NCBI GenBank assembly: GCA_947457925.1
Contig: CANGYA010000021.1
Span: 1-32,723 of the forward strand
Direction: 5' to 3'
DNA length: 32,723 bases
Source: Cytophagales bacterium
GTDB taxonomy: Bacteria > Bacteroidota > Bacteroidia > Cytophagales > Thermoflexibacteraceae
The notes beneath the pieces are model-generated. The model did no database searches. It saw nothing but the letters and a program-made list of their open reading frames with translations, and had not been told where the DNA came from. Position numbers and translations under genes: made by a program. Shown here one piece after another: positions 7,354 to 15,457 of this stretch. Each line of letters starts with the position of its first letter. The first letter of the stretch is position 1.

Positions 7354-8466
7354 ATGCCTAATTTACAAGAAAAGACCATCAATTTTATTTATCTCAATGC
7401 TTTTAGTGGCATGGGCGGAATAGAAAAATTCAATAGGGCTTTTATAGAAAGCCTACTTTGTTGCACTTCAAAATGCCACTTTTATTCATTTTATGATAAA
7501 AAAATTCCTTTGAGCCACACTACAATCAGCTTTAAGCAATTTTCGAGCAAATTCGTAGGTGTTTTACAAAGCCTTTCAGCTATTTTTCAAACAGACATCA
7601 CAATTATAGGACATTTGAATTTAGCCATAATTGGTATGCTCGCAAAATTGCTGTTTCCCAAAAAACGAGTGATTTTTATTGTGCATGGCATAGAGATATG
7701 GCAGGAGGTTTCTTGGCTAAAAAAAATGGCGGTTAAACACGCTGATAAAATTTTGGCGGTGAGTGAATACTCTAAAAATCAATTAGTTAGTATATATGGT
7801 ATTAGTCCAGAGAAAGTAAGTGTTTTTCCGAATACACTTGCACCAGACTTTCAGCTTTCACAAAATTTTGAGAAGCCTAACTATCTTTTAGAAAGATACC
7901 AATTAGCCCCAACTACAAAGATTTTATTCACATTAGCTCGGCTGTCTTTTACCGAACAATACAAAGGGTATGATACTATTATTACGGCACTGCCTATGTT
8001 GCTGACTCTATTTCCTACATTGCATTATATCATAGCAGGGAAATATGACGAACAAGAATTAGTAAGATTACAACAATTAACCCAACTACATCATGTTGAA
8101 AAGTATGTAACTTTTACGGGCTTTGTCCCTGACGCAGAAGTACAAGACCATTATTTGTTAGCAGATGCTTTTGTCATGCCCAGTAAAGGTGAGGGTTTTG
8201 GGATTGTGTTTATAGAGGCAATGGCGTATGGCGTACCAGCTTTGGCGGGGAATGTAGATGGAAGTAGAGATGCCTTGTTACAAGGGAAGATAGGTAAATT
8301 AGTAAATCCTGATGACATACATAGCATAGTAACAGGCATTGAAGAACTTTTGTTACAGCCTTTAGACAAAGACAAAAAAATAGCCTTACAACAAACTATT
8401 CTACAACATTTTGGATTTAATACATTTATAGAAAGAACTCAAAACTTTTTAACTACCTTAGACTAA
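7354..8466 (+). CDS. GT4-family glycosyltransferase
   Basis: 370 aa. GT-B fold glycosyltransferase of the family 4 type. The N-terminal half holds NAFSGMGGIEKFN (the Gly-rich acceptor-side loop), VIFIVHGIEIW and ILAVSEYSKNQLV. The C-terminal donor-binding half holds LFTLARLSF, HYIIAGKYDEQELV, VTFTGFVPDAEV, and GEGFGIVFIEAMAYGVPALA at about residues 280-298, the E-x7-E signature that contacts the nucleotide sugar. It probably acts at the inner face of the membrane in polysaccharide or glycolipid synthesis. The acceptor is unknown. Its stop is 10 bp before ruvC, so the two are probably cotranscribed. Confidence 0.85.
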   Translation: MPNLQEKTINFIYLNAFSGMGGIEKFNRAFIESLLCCTSKCHFYSFYDKKIPLSHTTISFKQFSSKFVGVLQSLSAIFQTDITIIGHLNLAIIGMLAKLLFPKKRVIFIVHGIEIWQEVSWLKKMAVKHADKILAVSEYSKNQLVSIYGISPEKVSVFPNTLAPDFQLSQNFEKPNYLLERYQLAPTTKILFTLARLSFTEQYKGYDTIITALPMLLTLFPTLHYIIAGKYDEQELVRLQQLTQLHHVEKYVTFTGFVPDAEVQDHYLLADAFVMPSKGEGFGIVFIEAMAYGVPALAGNVDGSRDALLQGKIGKLVNPDDIHSIVTGIEELLLQPLDKDKKIALQQTILQHFGFNTFIERTQNFLTTLD

Positions 8467-8476
8467 AAAATTATTC

Positions 8477-9034
8477 ATGGCTATTAAAGAAAAAATTATT
8501 TTAGGTTTAGACCCCGGTACAGTAGTGATGGGTTATGCGGTGATTCAGGCTGTAGGGGCAGACCTGAAAATTTTACAATATGGGGTCATTCACCTGAACA
8601 AATATGACGACCATTATTTACGGCTAAAGAAAATTTTTGAACGGGTAGAAAGCATCATTACAGAATACTCTCCAGACGAGGTAGCCTTAGAAGCTCCTTT
8701 TTATGGGCAAAACGTCCAAGCTATGCTCAAATTAGGCAGGGCGCAGGGCGTAGCCATGATGGCAGCTCTAAGCAAACAGATTCCTATTACAGAGTACGCC
8801 CCAAAAAAAGTGAAACAGGCAGTAACAGGCAATGGCAATGCAGCCAAAGAACAAGTAGCAGCAATGCTAATGAAGCAATTTAAACTAACAGAATTGCCTG
8901 AATTTTTAGATGCTACAGATGCCTTAGCCGTAGCCATTTGCCATTATTATCACTCAAAAAATGCAACAGGAACAGGCGGAACTAAAAAAAGTTGGAAATC
9001 TTTTGTAGTAGAAAATCCTAATAGAGTAAAATAA
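8477..9034 (+). CDS. ruvC: Crossover junction endodeoxyribonuclease RuvC
   Basis: 185 aa, the usual RuvC length. It resolves Holliday junctions with RuvAB. The four catalytic acids are all visible: D12 in LGLDPGT, E72 in ALEAPFYG, and D145 and D148 in FLDATDALAVAICHYY. The motif KLGRAQGVAM (85-94) and the DNA-binding YAPKKVKQAVTGNG (107-120) are standard. It lies just behind the glycosyltransferase gene, an unrelated neighbour. No ruvA or ruvB is in the window. Confidence 0.96.
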   Translation: MAIKEKIILGLDPGTVVMGYAVIQAVGADLKILQYGVIHLNKYDDHYLRLKKIFERVESIITEYSPDEVALEAPFYGQNVQAMLKLGRAQGVAMMAALSKQIPITEYAPKKVKQAVTGNGNAAKEQVAAMLMKQFKLTELPEFLDATDALAVAICHYYHSKNATGTGGTKKSWKSFVVENPNRVK

Positions 9035-9073
9035 GTTGTATTTTTCACGCAAGTTTACCATTTTGTTATATTA

Positions 9074-9116
9074 AATCGTAATAAATGAGGCGTATATGAC
9101 TTCATTTATTGTGATT
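9074..9116 (+). terminator. Hairpin between ruvC and the dehydrogenase gene
   Basis: Inverted repeat of 15-nt arms (9074-9088 and 9102-9116) with two internal mismatches and a 13-nt loop. The core stem is AATAAATGA/TCATTTATT. It lacks a clean T-run, so it may be a weak terminator or just a structured leader. Confidence 0.4.
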
Positions 9117-9204
9117 TATGCCAACTTTTTGGCTTTATTAGCTCTGTAGTAATTTCCATATTTACTACTCATTCATTTTTCATTACTATCTAACATTTTA
9201 TATA

Positions 9205-10455
9205 ATGGATAAAATTTGTGTAATTGGCTTAGGATATGTAGGTTTACCTTTAGCGGCAGAGTTTGGTAAACAATACGAGGTAATTGGTTTTGATATAAAA
9301 CAAGAACGTATAGACCAATTACGTAATGCTATTGATACAACTTTGGAGCTGACTTCAGAGGAATTGAGAGCCTCCAAAAACCTTCAATTTACCACACAAA
9401 TCACTGATATTCAGGCTGCAAATGTTTTTATTATTACTGTACCCACACCCATAGACCAATATAAAAAGCCCGACCTTACCCCTTTACGCAAAGCAAGTGA
9501 AACTGTAGGTAAAGTGTTAAAAAAGGGAGATATTGTGATTTATGAATCTACGGTGTATCCGGGTTGTACCGAAGAGGACTGTGTACCTATTTTGGAAAAA
9601 CTAAGTGGCTTGCGTTATAACAAAGACTTTTTTTGTGGATACTCGCCAGAAAGAATCAATCCGGGTGATAAGCAACACACAATTACACGCATCAAAAAAG
9701 TGGTGAGTGGAAGTACCCCCGAAGTAGCCAAAAAAGTACAGGCTTTGTATGCTTCTATTATCCCTGCGGGTACACATTTAGCCTCGTCTATTAGAGTAGC
9801 AGAAGCCTCAAAAGCTATTGAGAATGCACAAAGAGATATTAACATCGCCTTTGTCAATGAACTATCATTGATTTTTGACCGCATGGGCATAGACACTAAT
9901 GAAGTATTGGAAGCTGCGGGAACAAAATGGAATTTTCTGCCCTTTAAGCCGGGCTTGGTAGGTGGGCATTGTATAGGGGTCGACCCTTATTACTTGACAC
10001 ACAAGGCAGAAAGTTTGGGCTACCACCCCGAAGTAATTTTGGCGGGCAGACGTATCAATGACAATATGGGCGTATTTATTGCCAATAAATTTGTAAAATT
10101 GATGTTGAATAAAGGACATCATTTGCCAAATGCCCAAGTGCTAATTTTGGGGATTACCTTCAAAGAAAACTGCCCAGATATTCGTAACTCAAGAGTAATA
10201 GATATTATTAATGAGTTAAAAGACTTTAATACGCAGGTAGATGTGTATGACCCTTGGGCAGATACGGAAGAAGTGCATCACGAATACCAAATCTCTTTGA
10301 TTCCTGAAATTACGAAACAGTATGACGGAATTATATTAGCCGTCAAACATGACAAATTCAAAGAGTTAATCATAGAAAAATACAAAAAAACAAATACTGT
10401 GGTTTATGACATCAAAGCCTTTTGGGATAAAAACCAAGTAGATGGCAGATTGTAA
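9205..10455 (+). CDS. tviB: Nucleotide-sugar 6-dehydrogenase, TviB/WbpO type
   Basis: 416 aa. Member of the UDP-glucose/GDP-mannose dehydrogenase family. An N-terminal NAD-binding Rossmann fold ([14 protein letters not shown], 4-17; FDIK binding the ribose) is followed by [35 protein letters not shown] and the central helix [20 protein letters not shown]. The active-site Cys lies in [17 protein letters not shown]. The C-terminal sugar-binding domain has [15 protein letters not shown] and VYDPWAD. The pattern, especially SPERINPGD and YLTHKAE, is that of UDP-N-acetylhexosamine dehydrogenases (TviB, WbpO) that make uronic acids for surface polysaccharide. UDP-GalNAc or UDP-GlcNAc as substrate is inferred. 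The stop codon overlaps a strong terminator. Confidence 0.85.
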   Translation: MDKICVIGLGYVGLPLAAEFGKQYEVIGFDIKQERIDQLRNAIDTTLELTSEELRASKNLQFTTQITDIQAANVFIITVPTPIDQYKKPDLTPLRKASETVGKVLKKGDIVIYESTVYPGCTEEDCVPILEKLSGLRYNKDFFCGYSPERINPGDKQHTITRIKKVVSGSTPEVAKKVQALYASIIPAGTHLASSIRVAEASKAIENAQRDINIAFVNELSLIFDRMGIDTNEVLEAAGTKWNFLPFKPGLVGGHCIGVDPYYLTHKAESLGYHPEVILAGRRINDNMGVFIANKFVKLMLNKGHHLPNAQVLILGITFKENCPDIRNSRVIDIINELKDFNTQVDVYDPWADTEEVHHEYQISLIPEITKQYDGIILAVKHDKFKELIIEKYKKTNTVVYDIKAFWDKNQVDGRL

Positions 10456-10499
10456 AATTGAACTCTCCAAATGATAAAATTATTGGAGAGTTCAATTTT
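10454..10499. terminator. Strong bidirectional terminator
   Basis: Perfect 17-bp inverted repeat (10454-10470 and 10483-10499) with a 12-nt loop; the arms begin with AAAA and end with TTTT. It separates the convergent dehydrogenase and BtuG-like genes and overlaps the dehydrogenase stop codon. Confidence 0.85.
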
Positions 10500-10505
10500 A
10501 ATATT

Positions 10506-11561
10506 TTATTTAAACACAAAACCATTAGGAGCTATGCCCACAGCCATAGAGTCTAATAAAGTACCTTGTGCATTGAACCTGAATACTTTGCCTGCACTTG
10601 CGTAGTTCATAGCATCTGCGGTGTAAATAGTGCCGTCTGTGTCTATACCCAAACCATAAAATGCCGTATGTCTGCGGCTCACCAAAGGCGTAGTAGGCAA
10701 TGACGTTGCCGTAATGTCCATAGCAAATACGCTGCCCGCTGCCCTGTAATACAACTTATTGCCTTGCGGATTGATACTCAAATAACCAGCCCCTTGCGAA
10801 GTAAAGTTAAAAGTAGTTTGTTGGGTAGGTGTATTGGGGTTGAAACGCACCAATTTGGCATTGGTAGGCGTACCTGCCCAAGACGGCGTACCACCACAAA
10901 GCACCCAAATATTACCTGTAGCATCTTGCACAATGCCATTTGGTCTGTCGCCTACCACTACATTCGTTTCTAATGTATTGTTAGATGGGTTAATAATAGC
11001 TATATTGTTATCATTAGAATTTAAGACATATAATTTGTTGTTACTTGCTTTCAAAATATCATCTGGCAAGTTCCCCAACGGAATACTGTCTTTTTGAGCA
11101 GGATTATCCAAATTGAAAATAGCTAGTTGCCCTTTTCTGCCAAAACCTATCCATTCGGTTACATACCCTTTGTTGCCCACTACTGCCATGTAACGAGGCA
11201 AACGCAATTTGGTAATAGGTGCAGCCACAGATTTTAAGGTATTCGCATCTGCAACTTCTATTTTATTACTGTTGTTCACAACCAAATACGCCTTATTATT
11301 GGCAATGGTCATAGATTGGAACACATCACCCAAAGGTCTATTGGCGTTTTCTAAAGCAAAAATATCATTTGTTAGGGTTTTTGTGCTGCGATTATAGAAA
11401 CTCAAAGAACCTGTAGGGCTGCCAAATTTGCCTTCGTTCAAAATGAATACGCCAGACGAGTAAGCCCCTGTAGGCGTAGGTGTTTCGTTGTTGCTGCTGC
11501 AACTTGCCAAAGAAAAGCCTAAAGTCAATAGGCTTGCTGCGGTAAATAAATTGATTTTCAT
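10506..11561 (-). CDS. DUF5074 beta-propeller lipoprotein, BtuG-like cobalamin-binding protein
   Basis: 351 aa. Lipoprotein signal with the acylated Cys in SLASCSSNN (residue 21). About seven beta-propeller blades follow, with YncE-like repeats such as KAYLVVNNSNKIEVAD, KGYVTEWIG, KLYVLNSNDNNIAIIN, GDRPNGIVQDATGNIWVLC and GTIYTADAMNY. In Bacteroides the DUF5074/YncE-like propeller BtuG is a surface lipoprotein that captures B12 and caps BtuB. Here the gene lies right behind a TonB receptor that has a cobalamin riboswitch, so the same role is likely. A 61-bp palindromic repeat fills most of the 107-bp gap to the receptor gene. Confidence 0.8.
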   Translation of the reverse strand: MKINLFTAASLLTLGFSLASCSSNNETPTPTGAYSSGVFILNEGKFGSPTGSLSFYNRSTKTLTNDIFALENANRPLGDVFQSMTIANNKAYLVVNNSNKIEVADANTLKSVAAPITKLRLPRYMAVVGNKGYVTEWIGFGRKGQLAIFNLDNPAQKDSIPLGNLPDDILKASNNKLYVLNSNDNNIAIINPSNNTLETNVVVGDRPNGIVQDATGNIWVLCGGTPSWAGTPTNAKLVRFNPNTPTQQTTFNFTSQGAGYLSINPQGNKLYYRAAGSVFAMDITATSLPTTPLVSRRHTAFYGLGIDTDGTIYTADAMNYASAGKVFRFNAQGTLLDSMAVGIAPNGFVFK

Positions 11562-11598
11562 GGTAGTTGGAATTAAAAATATAAGAGTTGCACTTTTC

Positions 11599-11659
11599 CT
11601 GTAGAACGGACTTTAGTCCGTTTCTCAGTTGCACAAACGGACTAAAGTCCGTTCTACAG
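11599..11659. repeat. REPIN-like palindrome, family A, copy 1
   Basis: 25-bp perfect inverted arms (11599-11623 and 11635-11659) with an 11-nt loop. Each arm contains a smaller palindrome GGACTTTAGTCC, so the unit is two inverted small palindromes. It lies between the receptor and propeller genes and would fold in the mRNA. A second copy lies inside the riboswitch at 13840-13905. Confidence 0.85.
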
Positions 11660-11668
11660 TTTTGGGTT

Positions 11669-13711
11669 CTAAAAGCCCACCCTCACCGTAAAAGCATAAT
11701 TGCGATAAGGCATAGCCCGAAACTCTACGTTTTGGTAGGTCGTATCTAACAAGTTATTGATGCGGGCTTGTAGGGCAATGTATCCAAATTGGAAATTAAA
11801 TTGCTTGCTAACCAATAAGTTACAGAGTAGATAGGCATCTAAAGATTTGCTATTGTCCAATAAATAGTACCTTTTGCCTGTGTAGGTGAAACTACTGTGC
11901 AATGTCCAATTTTTGAAAGAGGCAGTCCAGTTTGCTCCGCCTGCGTGCAGAGGCACATACGAAAGTTGTTTGTTTGCTTGCTCCGCAAAGTTAGATTGTG
12001 TCTGAACAGACTGCGTATATTGGTAAAAAATGCTGCTCGACAATGCCCATTTGCCCACTTTGTAGGCATGATTAATCGAAAATTCGATGCCCTTGTTGTT
12101 CACTTGTGCCAAATTTTCAGGTCGCCAAATCCCTGTTCCCGCCTGCGGTGTCCACCTAATAAAATTGTCTATCAAACTGTAATACCCTGTAATTTCGGCA
12201 TTGAGGCGGTGGTTTTCGTTCCAGAGGTAAGTGTATTGCAAGCCTATTTCACTACTGTAGCCTTTTTCTGTCAATAAATTAGGGTTGCCACTGTTTACCC
12301 AAAATCTTTCGTTCAGGGTAGGCACTCTGTAGTTAATAGCTGCATTGCCTTTGAGGGTAAGTTGTTGGCGATTTTGCCACAGCAAATGGTACGCCACACC
12401 CAAATTGGGGGCAAAAGCAGGTTGATAATCTTGGACAAGGGCGTAACGGAAATTTGTAGAAACTTGTAGTTTTTCCGTTGGCAAATATTTGAGCAAAGCA
12501 AAAACAGCACTTCGCCATTGCTTTTTGGTGTCTGTGCCGTAGCCGTCCACATCTGCCAAAAAATACTGCACTTCTCCGCCCAACTGCATCGCCCATTTTT
12601 GCCCAAACTGCCTTGTGTGTTCTACTTGCGTTTGGTACGTTTGGGCTTGCGTATTTGAGCCTTTGCGTTGGCTGTCGTCTGTATAAAACAAATAGTCGTT
12701 GAAAAACGCCAATTTTGCCGTTGTTTTATGTGTGGATTGGGGCAAATAATATTCCAACAACAAACGAGTGGTATTGTCCAACATCTTGGCATTTGTATTG
12801 GCAGACCCCATGCTGGGTTGTACTTGGCGGTAGCTGTCTGTATAAAAAGTTTTGAGTGCTAAAGAACTCAAATTGCGGAATTGGTACGCCAAATTTTGCG
12901 TAAAACCCCATTGGTGTACGGCTGCGTTTTGTTGGCGTACCGTAGGCGTGCCGTATTGTGCAAGGTCTTTGAACTCAAAATCATTGGTTTGGCTGTTCTG
13001 AAAAATGGTAGTTTGCGAAGCCAAATTTTTATGGTAAAAATGGTATTGCCCCGAAGTTTTATTTAAGCCAAAACTTCCTACTTCTTGTTGAATTTGTAGT
13101 AAGTTTTTTCTTCTAAAAACCGTAGGATTGTTCAACAACACCACACCACCCATAGCAGCCGTACCATAATTGGCACTTGCACCACCAGCCCGCAAACTCA
13201 CTTCGGTAGCTGCGAAAGTAGGCAAAATAGCCAAATCGGACTGCCCCAAAGTAGGCGAATTGACGTTCAGTCCGTTCCACAAAACTGCCGTATGTTCAGG
13301 ATTTGTTCCCCGAAAAGACACCGTAGCAATGCCACTCATGCCATACTGCCGTACATACAAAGGGGCGTATTGGTTGAGCAACTCACTCAAAGAGCCTTGT
13401 TGGAAACCTAAAATTTGTGGAGAAATGGTAAGCACCCGACACCCCGCAGCAAAATCTTGCGGTTTTGTCCCCAAAACCGTAACAGCCTGTAACTGTTGAA
13501 TTTGGAGGGAGTCGGGAGGGGGGACATTTAGACCCCACCCCCAGCCCCTCCCCAGTTGGGGAGGGGTGTTTGCTATGTTTAAATACTCTCCCATTTTGGG
13601 AGGGGTGGAATATACGCCTAACATTGAAGTTGCATAGGTAGTGTATCCACACGCAAAAGATGGCAGCAGGCTCATAGCCCCGCCAATAGCAAAAACTAGT
13701 CGTTTAGTCAT
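11669..13711 (-). CDS. btuB: TonB-dependent outer-membrane receptor, BtuB-like (cobalamin)
   Basis: 680 aa. N-terminal signal peptide (about 1-22, SLLPSFACG). The plug domain spans about residues 75-190, with LSELLNQYAPLYVRQYGMSG, ATVSFRGTNPEHTAVLWNG, NSPTLGQSDLAILP and RAGGASANYGTAAMGGVVLL. A 22-strand barrel follows with the typical LNERFWVNSGNPNLLTEKG region and a C-terminal Phe (TVRVGF). It imports a bulky substrate using TonB energy; B12 is indicated by the riboswitch upstream and the BtuG-like gene downstream. Residues about 34-65 (rich in Pro, Gly and Trp) are encoded by a GC-rich palindromic repeat inserted in frame between signal peptide and plug. The start at 13711 follows the riboswitch by about 50 nt. 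Confidence 0.88.
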   Translation of the reverse strand: MTKRLVFAIGGAMSLLPSFACGYTTYATSMLGVYSTPPKMGEYLNIANTPPQLGRGWGWGLNVPPPDSLQIQQLQAVTVLGTKPQDFAAGCRVLTISPQILGFQQGSLSELLNQYAPLYVRQYGMSGIATVSFRGTNPEHTAVLWNGLNVNSPTLGQSDLAILPTFAATEVSLRAGGASANYGTAAMGGVVLLNNPTVFRRKNLLQIQQEVGSFGLNKTSGQYHFYHKNLASQTTIFQNSQTNDFEFKDLAQYGTPTVRQQNAAVHQWGFTQNLAYQFRNLSSLALKTFYTDSYRQVQPSMGSANTNAKMLDNTTRLLLEYYLPQSTHKTTAKLAFFNDYLFYTDDSQRKGSNTQAQTYQTQVEHTRQFGQKWAMQLGGEVQYFLADVDGYGTDTKKQWRSAVFALLKYLPTEKLQVSTNFRYALVQDYQPAFAPNLGVAYHLLWQNRQQLTLKGNAAINYRVPTLNERFWVNSGNPNLLTEKGYSSEIGLQYTYLWNENHRLNAEITGYYSLIDNFIRWTPQAGTGIWRPENLAQVNNKGIEFSINHAYKVGKWALSSSIFYQYTQSVQTQSNFAEQANKQLSYVPLHAGGANWTASFKNWTLHSSFTYTGKRYYLLDNSKSLDAYLLCNLLVSKQFNFQFGYIALQARINNLLDTTYQNVEFRAMPYRNYAFTVRVGF
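13521..13606. repeat. GC-rich palindromic repeat inside the receptor reading frame
   Basis: CCCCTCCCCA (13545-13554) pairs perfectly with TGGGGAGGGG (13557-13566), and a second smaller stem of CTCCCA/TGGGAG type follows at about 13587-13605. The same GC-rich hairpin class occurs between genes elsewhere in the window. Here it is translated in frame as part of the TonB receptor, giving a PPxxGRGWGWG-type peptide. Confidence 0.75.
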
Positions 13712-13759
13712 AAAGAATCCTGCTTTTTCACCCGAAAGCTGCGGGATTTGTGCGTTGCA

Positions 13760-13968
13760 CGAGGCAGGTCTCCTGACTTACTTTGCCTACGCCTTCCCAT
13801 GCCCAACGGCACAGTGGCTTTGATGTAGGTTCGACCTTGCCTGTAGAACGGACTTTAGTCCGTTTAAAGTTCTGTATTTAAACGGACTAAAATCCGTTCT
13901 ACAGGTAAGGTAGTTTACAGTTGCGGGGACAGTTTGGGACTTACACCCAATTCCCTTTTAAACTTTGT
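13760..13968 (-). ncRNA. Cobalamin (B12) riboswitch
   Basis: Read on the minus strand, the conserved parts appear in order: AAAAGGGAA, GGTGTAAGTCCC, ACTGTCCCCGCAACTGTAA, then a variable arm, then AGCCACTG, GGGAAGG and the B12 box AAGTCAGGAGACCTGCC (13763-13779). These match the adenosylcobalamin-type aptamer closely. The btuB ATG is about 50 nt downstream; between them a short GCTTT/AAAGC hairpin sits just before the start, so control is probably at translation initiation (inference). The variable arm is unusually long because it holds a 66-bp palindromic repeat (13840-13905). Confidence 0.95.
13840..13905. repeat. REPIN-like palindrome, family A, copy 2 (within the riboswitch)
   Basis: 29-bp arms (13840-13868 and 13877-13905) with one mismatch and an 8-nt loop. 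The outer 25 bp match the copy at 11599-11659. It falls exactly between the ACTGTAA and AGCCACTG blocks of the riboswitch and stacks on a short natural stem (CCTT/AAGG), so it lengthens a peripheral arm without breaking the core. Confidence 0.88.
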
Positions 13969-14056
13969 TCGTGAAAAACAAAGTACCCAATGCGAGGGCA
14001 AAGGTAGAGTTTTATTGGTGAGAAATACAATGAATGATAAAAAAATTAGTTTGACT

Positions 14057-14089
14057 AAACCTATAAGGTTTCAAAAACCTTATAGGTTT
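14057..14089. terminator. Hairpin downstream of ftsX
   Basis: 15-bp perfect inverted repeat (14057-14071, 14075-14089) of the AAACCTATAAGGTTT type with a 3-nt loop. It lies just past the ftsX stop and upstream of the riboswitch promoter region. The T-run is on the plus-strand side, so on the minus strand it may be only a repeat. A related palindrome lies at 20986-21018. Confidence 0.55.
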
Positions 14090-14095
14090 GTTTTT

Positions 14096-14995
14096 TTAAT
14101 ACAATTCATCTAAAGACATACGCAAATACTTGTTCATAGCAAAGTAGGCACTCAAAAAACAAATTACAATACCGCCAATAATTAAGCTGCAAAAAACAGC
14201 TATGGTACTTACCACATCTTCTACTAATTTGAGTTCGGGGATTTGCAAATTGGCATAAATCAAGGCAATAGACAACAAGACACAAGCCAACATACCGCCA
14301 ACCAGTCCTTGTTTGATAGATTGCCCAAGAAAAGGCTTTTTGATGAATAAAGCTGTAGCTCCTACCAACTGCATACTACGAATCAAAAATCTTTGGGAAT
14401 ACAAAGCTAATCTGATGGCATTGCTAATTAGTATAGACACAATAAGAATAGAAATAAAGACCAACAAGGCTATCAAAGCCGTTAATTTCTCTATGTTTGC
14501 CTGAATTTGTTGGATAAATGTTTCTGTATAAACCACTTCGGCTACACCTTGTAAGGCTTTTAACTGTTCCTGAATTTCCTTCAATTTGTTAATAGGTTGG
14601 TAGGCAGGCAAAACTTTGAAAACATAAGAATCTTTTAAGGGATTTGTGCCTAACAACTGAATAAAATCTTCGCCTGTTTCTGCTATGAGTTGGCGGGCTG
14701 CTGCCTCTTTGGTAACGTATTCATATTGTACCTCACCATTTGCCGTAACTACAAAAGGCTGCTGTAGTAAAGTTTGGTGTAGTTGCAAACTGTCTGTAGG
14801 TGTGATGTCTTTGGCTACAAAAACTTGTATAGTAATGCTGTTTTCCAGAATATTGACCAACTGCCCCGCATACACCGCCAATAAACTGAAAACGCCAATG
14901 ATGAATAAAGAAACGGCAATAGTGCCTATCACAGTAAAATGATTACGGCTATAGCTGCCAAATCTGGACGGAGTGGCAAATTTTTTTTTAGCCAT
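14096..14995 (-). CDS. ftsX: Cell-division ABC transporter permease FtsX
   Basis: 299 aa. The layout is that of FtsX: a cytoplasmic N-terminus, a first membrane helix at about residues 22-45 (VIGTIAVSLFIIGVFSLLAV), a periplasmic domain (about 46-180) with SITIQVFVAKDITP, VTKEAAARQLIAETGEDF and LGTNPLKDSYVFKV, then three C-terminal helices starting at LIALLVFISILIVSILISNA. FtsEX couples ATP hydrolysis to activation of peptidoglycan hydrolases at the septum. FtsE is not in the window, which is common in Bacteroidota. The gene is read toward the B12 operon and is separated from it by a hairpin. Confidence 0.92.
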   Translation of the reverse strand: MAKKKFATPSRFGSYSRNHFTVIGTIAVSLFIIGVFSLLAVYAGQLVNILENSITIQVFVAKDITPTDSLQLHQTLLQQPFVVTANGEVQYEYVTKEAAARQLIAETGEDFIQLLGTNPLKDSYVFKVLPAYQPINKLKEIQEQLKALQGVAEVVYTETFIQQIQANIEKLTALIALLVFISILIVSILISNAIRLALYSQRFLIRSMQLVGATALFIKKPFLGQSIKQGLVGGMLACVLLSIALIYANLQIPELKLVEDVVSTIAVFCSLIIGGIVICFLSAYFAMNKYLRMSLDELY

Positions 14996-15292
14996 ACAAA
15001 AAAGTTGTTGTTGTTTGAGGCTGAAAATTTATCTAAAAAATTAGATAAGTACACCAATAAGCACCGTTTTTTCTTTCAAATCAACTAAAATGGTAATGTT
15101 GCGAAGCTAAAAATTGAATAGTAGTTTAATACCTTCATTTTAGTAAAAGTTATTGTGTAGGCAGTTGAATAATTACTTTATGGTGTTGCAATAGATTAGA
15201 ATATAACTATTTTTATATATTTTAAAAATAGTTAAAAAAAATAAAAATTGTTACATACACACAATTTAGCTCGTATCAAAAAAGAATTATTG
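14996..15292. other. AT-rich intergenic stretch
   Basis: No gene is seen. A 12-bp perfect hairpin (15204-15215 and 15223-15234, TAACTATTTTTA) lies in it. The start of ftsX is on one side and MITE family 1 copy 2 on the other. I found no clear -7 box. Confidence 0.4.
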
Positions 15293-15295
15293 TAA

Positions 15296-15425
15296 TACCA
15301 ATTATACTTAATAGATAGTTCAATGCGTAAAGATGTCATCTTTTGTAAAAACAACAGTAAACTTGCAAGGTTTCAGACTCGTAAAAAGATGACATCTTTG
15401 GACTGTATTTTATTTATAATTGGTA
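15296..15425. mobile_element. MITE family 1, copy 2 (130 bp, TAA duplication)
   Basis: It begins TACCAATTATA and ends TATAATTGGTA, with direct TAA repeats at 15293-15295 and 15426-15428. The interior has the same two inverted AAAGATGTCATCTTT-type palindromes as the copy at 4905-5032, and long stretches such as GTTCAATGCG and GGACTGTAT are identical. It ends 32 nt upstream of the lipoprotein ATG, so it may supply or alter that gene's leader. Confidence 0.82.
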
Positions 15426-15457
15426 TAAACTCATTAATAACTTAACAAATTACTTTG

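Noticed and set aside
9074-9116. A riboswitch before the nucleotide-sugar dehydrogenase.
   Set aside because: Only a simple imperfect hairpin is seen, with no conserved aptamer blocks.
11839-13499. Several long frames opposite or across the TonB receptor gene.
   Set aside because: They are shadows of the receptor frame, rich in Cys and Arg, with no motif and no start context.
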